From: Chara braunii
Lineage: Eukaryota; Streptophyta; Charophyceae; Charales; Characeae
Direction of reading: 5' to 3'
Assembly: GCA_003427395.1 (NCBI GenBank)
Contig: BFEA01001198.1
Location: forward strand, 87,353 to 123,473
DNA length: 36,121 bases
Below, one piece after another: positions 29,612 through 36,121 of the stretch. A program made the position numbers and the translations under genes. How positions within the stretch are numbered: the first letter of the stretch is position 1; the number at the start of each line of letters is the position of its first letter. The notes under the pieces are model-generated. The model had not been told where the DNA came from, did not search any database, and worked only from the letters and a program-made list of their open reading frames with translations.

Positions 29612-30300
29612 AAGAGAAAAAAATACCGGCAATTAGAGATTGGCCACAACCTAAGTCCATGATTGAATTGCGATCTTTCTTTGGTCTAGCTAGTTATTGT
29701 AGGAAGTTTGTCAAAAACTTCTCACTGATTGCTGCACCAATGCGAAGATTTTTAAAGAAAGAAACTATCTGGTTGTGTGATCAGGATTGTGTGTTCTCCT
29801 TTCGGAAATTGAAGTATGCACTGACTCACTATCTTGTCCTTAAGATTGCTGACCCGTCTTTGCCTTTCATTGTCACCACTGAAGCAAGTCAGTATGGGAT
29901 TGGCGCTGTTCTCCAGCAAGATGACGGCAAGGGCTATAGGCCCATAGAATTTATGTCTAAATGATTGCCGTTTGACAAAGTCGCCAACTCCACGTATGAA
30001 AGAGAACTCTATGCCTTAGTCTGTGCGTTTGACACATGGAGGCACTTTACTGAGTACTCAGACCACTCAACCCTAAAGTGGATAAAAACACAGTCTAGAC
30101 TCTCTGACAAGTTGGTAAGATGGTTTGCATTCATTGACACCTTTGACTTTGAAGTCAAGACTATCAAAGGTAAATCTAATGTAGTTGCAGATGCTTTGTC
30201 CCGACGCAGTGATTTCTTTGGTGCAATTGTCTCTTACTTGGATGTTGGGAATCACCTGAAAGACCAAATTCGCCAAGGATATGCTACTGATCCTATCTAG
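29612..30300 (+). pseudogene. Element IV RNase H
   Basis: Second pol frame, shifted relative to RT. The connection SFFGLASYCRKFVKNFS is followed by TTEASQYGIG, where the first RNase H aspartate is replaced by glutamate (element III keeps TTDAS). STYERELYALV and EYSDHSTLKW are present. Stops interrupt at 29962 (TGA) and 30298 (TAG). Around DTWRHFTEYSDH about five residues are missing compared with element III. SNVVADALSRR marks the end of the domain. Confidence 0.87.
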
Positions 30301-31722
30301 AAACCAATCATGGATATTCTTGTACGAGATCCGTCCCAACTACCCAACTATAGACTGACTGATGGGTTGTTATTCTTGATTGACCAAACCGAACAAAGAT
30401 TGTGTAATCCTCATAAGGAAGAGATTAAGAGTCTGTTAATTGGGGAATGCCACGATTCTGAGGGTTATTTTGGTTTCAAGAAAACATATGCTGAAGTCAG
30501 AGAACGTTTCGAATGGAAGGGACTTAAAGAAGATGTATTAGCATATGTTTGTACATGTTTAGTGTGTCAGAGAAACAAGCCATCGCATGAGAATCCCCTT
30601 GGACTTCTTAAGCCATTACCTATACCAAGCGAACCAGGTGAGTCTATCTCAATTGACTTCATGAGTCTGGTTAAAAGTCGCAATGGTAATAGTCAAGTGA
30701 CGGTAATTGTGGACCGTTTCTCTAAATACGCTATGTTTGTTCCCTTACCAGCAGAAGCACGTACTGAACTTGTCATTCAAAAATTTCAGATGCGATGGGT
30801 CAGTGAGTATGGGTTTCCTAAATCCATTGTGTTTGATCGAGATGTCAGGTTCACCAGTCTGCCATGGCAAAAGCTGATGGAAGCTTATGACACACGACTG
30901 ACCATGTCGTCAGGGAGGCATCTCGAAACGAATGGCCAGACTGAACAGATGAACCGTCTGTGCCAACAACTTTTGCGTATGTATGTTAGACCCGATCAGA
31001 TTGATTGGGACGAGAACTTACCCAAAATTGCTAGTGCATATAACAACAGTGTCCACACTTCCATTGGACGAACCCCGAATGCACTTCACAAAGGGTGGAA
31101 ACCTAAACGTCCCATTGAGGTATTAAACCGAGACCATTTCCTTAGGTTGCCCCCAGGGACTCGAGAATATGGAATATTGTTCCAAGAGGACGTTCGGAAA
31201 GTTAAAGATAATCTAAGGAAAGCTCAACTACGGATGATTGAACAAGCCAACAGGCACCGTCGACCATCTACATTCAAAGAGGGTGATCTGGTTTGGGTAA
31301 AATCTAAAGAGTTTTCATTAGAAGAAGATGTGTCCCATAAATTGCTTCCTGTCTATTTTGGACCCTGGAAAGTTCTCAAAGTAATTGGGGATGCAGAGGG
31401 ACCGTCTTATCGAATTGATATTCCCCCTCATCTCAAAACTTACCCTGTCTTTCACGCGTCCAAATTGTTACAGTATGTAGAAGGAAATGAGTTTCCACAC
31501 AGACCTTCTATGATTCCACCAGACATGGATGGCGGATATGAGGTAGACAGAATCATAGAGCATGGTTACTTCTCTAAGGGAGGACATGGATGACCTCAGA
31601 AGCAGTTCAAGGTACGTTTGAAGTCTCAGGCACCATCTGAGGACAGATGGTTTAGTAAACGAGAACTAATTGAAACTGCTCCTGATATTGTCGCTGCTTA
31701 TGAACGAGGGTTAAAGTCTTAA
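30301..31722 (+). pseudogene. Element IV integrase and chromodomain
   Basis: Frame 30310-31593 continues through a TGA (31591) to TAA at 31720. The zinc-binding domain reads GECHDSEGYFGFKKT and CLVCQRN, with the second histidine changed to tyrosine (element III has GHFGFKKT). Catalytic residues are intact: SISIDFM, VFDRDVRF and NGQTEQMN. PVYFGPWKVL is the GPY/F-like motif. The chromodomain-like tail has GYEVDRIIEHGYF, then the stop, then QKQFKVRL and DRWFSKRELIETAPDIVAAYE. Only the H-to-Y change and the single stop separate it from an intact domain set. Confidence 0.9.
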
Positions 31723-31761
31723 ATATTTCTGCGGTTCTACTCGAAAATGGGCTGCCAGGAA

Positions 31762-32809
31762 TGCAGTAACCCTGGTTAGAAGTAGCCTGGGGCCCAAACC
31801 TCAGCCCCAGGCAACCCAGACCTGAGTTGGTCTGCGCTGGGCTGTGTGACCAAGACACGCCCAGGCCTGAGTCTAACACGTTTGGCTGAATGACCGAACG
31901 CTGCACACAGGAAATTCAAGGGTCAAAGTCAACTGTAGAGTCAAAGGTACCGCACCCAGGCCCTTGGTTGGATACCCTCACTTGTTGTGTGCAGGTACCC
32001 AGACAAGCATCCAGGCCGGAGGGAATTCGGTTTCAGACCAATCTGGGCCTTAGTTTGCATCAAAATCTGGACGACTGAGGGTGGTAGCATCCGGGGCCCA
32101 GACCCCGAGTCAACGCTACATAAGCGCTGACTTTCCTGGCTTTGAGTATCATCCTGTCTTACGTCGACACTCTTCACGTGTTGACGACGACTCTGGCTCG
32201 ACGCTGCGAAGCTGGCTGAGCGGCGACTCTGTGCTGGCATTGTGTCTACGGCGACGCGCTGCTGGATCGGCATGGTGGCTGGCTTGCACCTGTATTCTTC
32301 GCATGCTGACGTGGCAGCTGCCATGCGCTGTCGCTGACGTGGCAGCTGCCATGCGCTGTCGCTAACGTGGCTGCTGCCACGTGTACTACTGGTTGATGAG
32401 GCGAAGCTATGTGATTTGTGTTGCTGTGCTGATTATCGTCATTCAGGAGGAGATCAAGACTGTGGAGAGATCGTGGATACTTACCTGGTTGTCTTCATGT
32501 CGACATTGCTCCAGCATTGATGAGGGACTGATTAGACGTGCCACGTGGCGCATTGACGTTACTTCAGATACTCGTTCAGATTATTGATTATTGAGGTGGT
32601 GATTGTGGAGGGAGCCCGAAGAAGCAGTGGGGATTGTTTCTATCTTTCCCACTCTAAGTCTTTCCTCCCTCTCATCTACCTCGTCTGTGTGTGTCTTCTC
32701 TTCTCTTGGGTATCTGGACACGAACACGATTATTGATAATGATCAGCTGGTTGACACTCATTTGGACTTGCATTATTGACAACTGTATTCACGATCTGGG
32801 TTCTTTGCA
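31762..32809 (+). repeat. Element IV 3' LTR
   Basis: 1048 bp, starting TGCAGTAACCC and ending CTGGGTTCTTTGCA. It contains the block missing from the 5' LTR, and a short tandem duplication of GCTGACGTGGCAGCTGCCAT-type sequence at about 32305-32360. TGACGTGGC therefore occurs at 32307 and 32335, with a TAACGTGGC variant after them. Confidence 0.88.
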
Positions 32810-34035
32810 CAGTCTATTAGATACTCAGAAGTCTACCGTAGTTTCAATATCTGCATGAAAGTTTCCAGATCGTGAAGTGATATCTCAAACAGTAACTCAT
32901 TATCAAAAAGAGAAGAGAGTGGAGGGAGAATAGACAAAGGATAGGAAGAGAGATCACACAGTAATAAACCCTTCAGATCCCTCTCCTTCTCCGGGCTTCT
33001 TTCCACACCACATCAATGATAATAAGTATATTCTTGATCACACTCAATAGTGCCACGTGGCACTTTATCTCATGAAGACTCCGAAGACACAACAGATTTC
33101 CAGTGACATCGTCAACCGCAAGTGAGTACCCGATTCCCTACATCCACAAATCCTGATCTTCCTCCTCCTCGCAACCAGTCACCTCATGTAGACAGTGTGG
33201 ACAATGCCACATCAGCAGCAATTGAAACAGGTGGCATTCACCACATCATCAATGTAGACCAGTAGCAGCGCCACGTAAACCAGAGGCAGCGCCACATATA
33301 CCAGGGGCAGCACCACATCAGCATGCCACGTCAACCAGAGGCAGCGCCACATCTACCAGAGGCAGCGCCACATCAGCATGCCACGTCAACCAGAGGCAGC
33401 GCCACGTCAGCATGCCACGTCGATCAGAGGCAGCACCACATATACCAGAGGCAGCGCCATGTCAGCATGCCACGTAGACCAGAGGCAGCACCACATATAC
33501 CAGAGGCAGAGCCACGTCAGCATAGCCTGGCGCACTGAGAAAACGCCAGCATGCTGCCTCCACTTCGTGCTGTCGCCCGCAGCGCCTGTGCACAGCCAGC
33601 ATGTAGCCAGCGTCTAGCCAAAGTCGAGCCAGCGTCAAAGCAGCATAGCAAGACTGAATGCCTTGACTTCCTCGAGGCCAGCCATAAGTTGTAGTCAGCG
33701 AGGCCGTCTGGCCTCAGTGCATTTCCCCCCAGTCATCCAGATTGACTCACAGCTGAAGGCCCAGATTGTACAGTTGCAGACTTCTCCCTTGGACCTGATG
33801 CTGTCTGGGTACCTGCGTACAAACAAGTGTGTGTGCTTGACCTGCGGCCTGGGCTAGGTACCTTTGGACTTTGACTGTTGGGTGGACCGACAGTTGACCA
33901 AAGTCAACTGTCACACGCCCAGGCCCTGAATTCGTGAAGGGCCTTTTCTGCCCTCGTTCGGCCTGGGCTGAGGGCGGCCAAGTAGGCCTTCTGATGACCC
34001 TCAGTTCCACGAGACATATGGCATGGGTTATTGCA
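32810..34035 (-). repeat. Element III 5' LTR, main part
   Basis: Matches 1358-1858 joined to 18071-18818, and so gives the uninterrupted form of the III LTR across the element II insertion point. It ends GGGTTATTGCA, followed by the ATAG target duplication. In the sense direction it is U3-R-U5 up to the element IV insertion. Confidence 0.88.
33271..33525. repeat. Composite 21/34-bp minisatellite in the element III LTR (copy 2)
   Basis: About nine alternating units of 21 bp (CCAGAGGCAGCGCCACATATA type) and 34 bp (with CAGCATGCCACGTCAA-like ends). GCCACGTCA occurs at 33325, 33380, 33401 and 33511, which is TGACGTGGC in the sense of element III. Confidence 0.87.
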
Positions 34036-34039
34036 ATAG
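34036..34039. repeat. Right target-site duplication of element III (ATAG)
   Basis: ATAG directly follows the LTR terminus TTATTGCA and matches 1343-1346. Confidence 0.85.
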
Positions 34040-35217
34040 GTCCACCATAGCTATGGCTTCCCCCTCTTCTTCCACCTCTCACATGCCAAGGCTATGGCAA
34101 ACTACTGAGGGCTCTGCCCACCTGTGCAAAGGACAACGCAAAGCAGCTATGCCGCTGCACTCCTGTCCAAAGGACAACCCAAAGCAGCTATGCCGCTGCT
34201 GACTGAGCCGCCATGCCTGACTCTGCCTCGAGCTTCCTTGGTGCGGCACTACCCCAACGGGGGGCTTCCAGATGCAGCGCCCAACAAGGTGATGAAGATG
34301 GTGTCCACCATAGCCAGGTAGGTACCTCGCCACTCTCCTCCTTCGAAACCTTCTTCCTCCTCCTCAGACTGGGCTGCTCGCCATAGCCGGGCTGAGCACC
34401 CAGCTGCTCGTCACCTCCAGGCAGCACTGCCCAAGTCCAGCGCTCGGCGCCAGCAGCATGTCGCCAATCCTTGCATACCGCAAAAATGAGGAGAAGCTGC
34501 TTGCTCCTCCGGAAGATATAGCAACCTACTGGCCTCTTGGGCGGTGACTTCCTAGGCCGAGTCGCCTCCCAGCAACCGGTACCTCCTCCCTTTCGAAGGG
34601 AAACATCATTGCAGGCGCTGCTATCGTCTGGACAGGGCCTAGGCTCGGGCTACGTGGACTGGTACCAGCCTACCTCTAACCTACCGCTACTGGGCCTCTA
34701 AAAATGCCAACTTTTTGTCTTCTTCTGCTCGGCCTCCAGTACCCGACATTTCTACCACTACTTGAGTGGTACCGCCCTACCTGGTACTTGAGTGTTTTTC
34801 CCGCTGCTCTAAGTGTCGTGGGCCTACTCCCGCTACTTGAGTGTTTTCCCCGCTGCAACCCTCAAAGTCACGGCCACAGGTAAGTACCGGCTCTGCAAGA
34901 CCTTTCAACGAACAAGTACCCTTGCCGGTCACACACACACTCAGCCGACAAGCACTCAGACAGGCATGCAAACCAGCAGGCATGCACACACACACAGACT
35001 TGGAAACCACAGCAGAATGCGGAAATCTCAGCAAGGCATTCAAATCCCAGAAATCAGCAGTGTTCTCAGTCTGTGTTTTGGCGGGTCATTACAATTGTAC
35101 GTTTACACGGTCATGACACTTGGCAGGCAGAAATTGGACAGAGATCAAAGAGAATGCTCACAGATACCTAAAAGACGCATTAGAGGGTAGAGGGAACACT
35201 CTCAACCATTCGCTTAC
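34040..35217. other. Right flanking DNA, probably intronic
   Basis: Host DNA without a recognisable exon. It includes the 41-bp duplication at 34121, repeated CTACTTGAGTG-like phrases near 34755-34845, and a CA-rich stretch near 34930-35000. On the minus strand it follows the splice donor of the ABC exon, so it may be intron. I searched it for the ATHIFDG-type continuation of that protein and found none. Confidence 0.5.
34121..34200. repeat. 41-bp tandem duplication
   Basis: Two units starting CCTGTGCAAAGG (34121) and CCTGTCCAAAGG (34162). They share GGACAAC-CAAAGCAGCTATGCCGCTGC-like sequence with two visible differences. Confidence 0.88.
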
Positions 35218-35304
35218 CTGTTCACACTCCTCGACGAAAAATTGAAGCAGATCCATCCGTGCAACAACGTCCAGATCGACTGTGATTTCATCGAGGAGAA
35301 GCAC
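35218..35304 (-). CDS. Single exon of a soluble ABC ATPase, ABCI19/20/21 (CAF16-like) family
   Basis: On the minus strand TTTTGCAG precedes, and GTAAGCG follows, an 87-bp open segment of exactly 29 codons in phase 0. It begins [20 protein letters not shown] and ends [13 protein letters not shown] is the Walker B motif with its catalytic glutamate. The VDLDV that follows matches the D-loop region of the plant ABCI19-21 proteins, relatives of yeast CAF16, rather than transporter-type ABC domains. These are soluble ATPases without membrane segments. The preceding exon (signature motif) and the following one (H-loop, ATHIFDG) are not in the window. Part of a host gene; no damage seen in the exon. 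Confidence 0.85.
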
Positions 35305-35426
35305 CTGCAAAACATCAGATAAAAAACACAAGAAAACAGTTCAAAACATACTAAGCCCCGAGGCTACCAGCTGGGCCGCCCAGATCACCATGTTTTCACG
35401 GCCCGCCCGGCGTAAGGACCAGGGAA

Positions 35427-35446
35427 GGTCCCAGCATTAAAATAAA
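35427..35446 (+). promoter_or_regulatory. Possible U6 promoter elements (USE-like and TATA-like)
   Basis: GGTCCCAGCAT resembles the plant upstream sequence element (RTCCCACATCG), and TTAAAATAAA is TATA-like. The two are adjacent and lie 37-57 bp upstream of the RNA. In angiosperm U6 genes they are about two helical turns apart, with TATA near -30. The match is therefore weak, and a diverged promoter or no promoter are both possible. Confidence 0.3.
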
Positions 35447-35483
35447 CTGAACGACTTTTGCCTCAGGGTCACATCAAAATTCT

Positions 35484-35580
35484 TCTCCTTCGAGACATCC
35501 GTTAAAACTGGAGCGATACAGAGAAGATTAGCATGGCCCCTACGCAAGGATGACACACATAAAATTCTTTACCAAATTTT
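35484..35580 (+). ncRNA. U6: U6 spliceosomal snRNA gene or close pseudogene
   Basis: The core ACGATACAGAGAAGATTAGC-type sequence is nearly exact (GCGATACAGAGAAGATTAGC), with the ACAGAGA box and the AGC triad. GGCCCCTACGCAAGGATGACAC forms the internal stem-loop, with one A where plants have G. The 5' stem-loop is altered but pairable (TCTC-CTTC-GAGA), and CCAAATTTT ends the RNA with a minimal T4 terminator. The 3' tail is about four nt shorter than the plant consensus. U6 is the catalytic RNA of the spliceosome, transcribed by RNA polymerase III. No poly(A) follows, which argues against a retrotransposed copy. Whether this copy is active is open. Confidence 0.85.
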
Positions 35581-36055
35581 AAACTTCAAAGAAACAATTT
35601 GTGCAAGGAAAACAAGCAGGTGCAGCCAGCGCAGCTTGCGCCCGCGAACACCGTCAGGGAGCAACCCCAATGAAGAATCTCACTTCGCTCTTTCTGTCTC
35701 TGACTCTATGTTTTCTTTGTTAGTGTATGGCTGGTGCTTTCTGTATCACTGTTTTAGGCCTTGGCGTCTTCTGTCTTTCTAAATGTTTGTGGAAAGCAGA
35801 ATAGTAAACAGCAATGGTCACAAACAGCAAGGTCATACACGGTCACAAACAGAATAGTAAACAGCAACAAATCTTCAACTATTCAAAGAACATGATCATC
35901 ATCACCGAGAAAGAAACGACTCTTTTTTTTTTTTCCTTTCTCATTCGTTTTTCCTGCTACACACACAGCGTCAGAGCTCCCTGGAACTTCGGGAGCTAGC
36001 ACCAGTCTGACAGTACATGCGGAAAGGAGTTACCACACCCCCCCCGCCCCATTCG
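35581..36055. other. Right-end DNA, no gene recognised
   Basis: It contains a short duplicated phrase GGTCACAAACAG (35816 and 35839 areas) with AATAGTAAACAGCAA on both sides, and a T-run at 35922-35934. I saw no upstream exon of the ABC gene on the minus strand. Confidence 0.5.
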
Positions 36056-36121
36056 CACCTCCCCACCAAGCTGGCCGAAGCACCTACCCACCACCTCCCC
36101 ACCGAGCCGGCCGAAGCACCT
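36056..36121. repeat. 36-bp tandem repeat running off the window
   Basis: CACCTCCCCACC followed by GGCCGAAGCACCT starts at 36056 and again at 36092. The two units differ at two visible bases. The array continues beyond the edge. Confidence 0.8.

Larger units (their letters stand above)
24463..32809 (+). mobile_element. Element IV: domain-complete Ty3/gypsy chromovirus inserted in the element III 5' LTR
   Basis: Plus-strand element of 8347 bp: 5' LTR 24463-25174, primer site 25178-25189, leader, gag 26203-28098, protease-RT in a second frame, RNase H-integrase-chromodomain to 31722, 3' LTR 31762-32809. LTRs start TGCAGTAACCC and end GGGTTC(A/T)TTGCA. It is related to element III throughout, including LTR ends and Gag. 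Flanks are CGATC on the left and CAGTC on the right, an imperfect target duplication matching CAGTC in the uninterrupted LTR (1358-1362). All catalytic domains are present, but several in-frame stops and at least two frame changes make it inactive now. Confidence 0.9.
1347..34035 (-). mobile_element. Element III: Ty3/gypsy chromovirus, outermost element of the nest
   Basis: Minus-strand LTR retrotransposon of about 8.1 kb after removing the two elements inserted in it. The 5' LTR is at the right (24447-24458 plus 32810-34035) and the 3' LTR at the left (1347-1858 plus 18071-18818). The LTRs start TGCAATAACCC and end GGGTTCATTGCA in the sense direction. The primer site is at 24433-24444. Gag, protease, RT, RNase H, integrase and chromodomain all lie between 18861 and 23638 on the minus strand. 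ATAG target duplications flank it. Element II (with I inside) interrupts the 3' LTR and element IV the 5' LTR. Coding capacity is destroyed by several frameshifts and stops. By eye the LTR halves differ by a few percent. Confidence 0.9.

Noticed and set aside
31595-31761. Envelope-like gene downstream of integrase
   Set aside because: Only the chromodomain tail and about 40 bp lie between the integrase and the 3' LTR. None of the four elements has room for an env gene.
33323-33617. Histidine/alanine-rich proteins in the minisatellite
   Set aside because: The frames arise from the repeat and occur in several phases. There is no start context or homologue that I recognise.
34079-35190. Additional host exons in the right flank
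   Set aside because: Frames are short, rich in low-complexity sequence and do not resemble the ABC family. Splice-like GTAAGT/GTAGGT strings alone are not enough.
35581-36121. tRNA genes or a second snRNA near U6
   Set aside because: No A-box/B-box pair with cloverleaf potential and no other snRNA core was seen by eye.

Overview
The window looks like repeat-rich nuclear DNA of a green plant or streptophyte alga. The support is a plant-like U6 snRNA, one exon of a plant-type soluble ABC ATPase, initiator-Met-tRNA primer sites and chromodomain Ty3/gypsy elements. The style (long introns, CT/GA microsatellites, scattered N bases) would suit a charophyte such as Chara, but that is a guess, not something the sequence proves.

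About 90% of the window (1347-34035) is one nest of four LTR retrotransposons of the chromovirus branch of Ty3/gypsy. Element III (minus strand, about 8.1 kb of its own DNA) is the host of the nest and is bracketed by a 4-bp target duplication, ATAG (1343-1346 and 34036-34039). Element II (plus strand, 1859-18066) sits inside the left, 3' LTR of III. Element I (minus strand, 4795-12311) sits inside the untranslated leader of II. Element IV (plus strand, 24463-32809) sits inside the right, 5' LTR of III, only about 12-16 bp from its U5 end. This is why the III and IV primer sites lie back to back across one LTR. The uninterrupted III LTR sequence at 33297-33300 acts as an empty-site control for the II insertion.

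All four elements have the order LTR, primer site, gag, protease, RT/RNase H, integrase, chromodomain, LTR. All are damaged. Element I has no RT or RNase H, and II has lost the RT palm, RNase H and the start of the integrase core. III has a shortened Gag, several frameshifts, a 73-bp duplication and a lost integrase aspartate. IV keeps every domain but carries several in-frame stops and at least two frame changes. LTR comparison by eye puts I as clearly the youngest (about 7 differences in 1088 bp). II, III and IV differ by a few percent between their own LTRs.

Host sequence is limited to the flanks. The left flank (1-1342) holds CT/TG/GA microsatellites, a two-unit satellite and a 67-bp tandem duplication. 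The right flank (34040-36121) holds a single 87-bp exon of an ABCI19/20/21-type ATPase on the minus strand (35218-35304), a U6 snRNA-like gene on the plus strand (35484-35580), and short tandem repeats. No following ABC exon is visible in the window, so the nest may lie in an intron of that gene.

Features that may be new are a hydrophobic, signal-peptide-like Gag N-terminus shared by III and IV, dense same-sense arrays of the bZIP-type motif TGACGTGGC in their LTRs and leaders, and the recent movement of an RT-less element.
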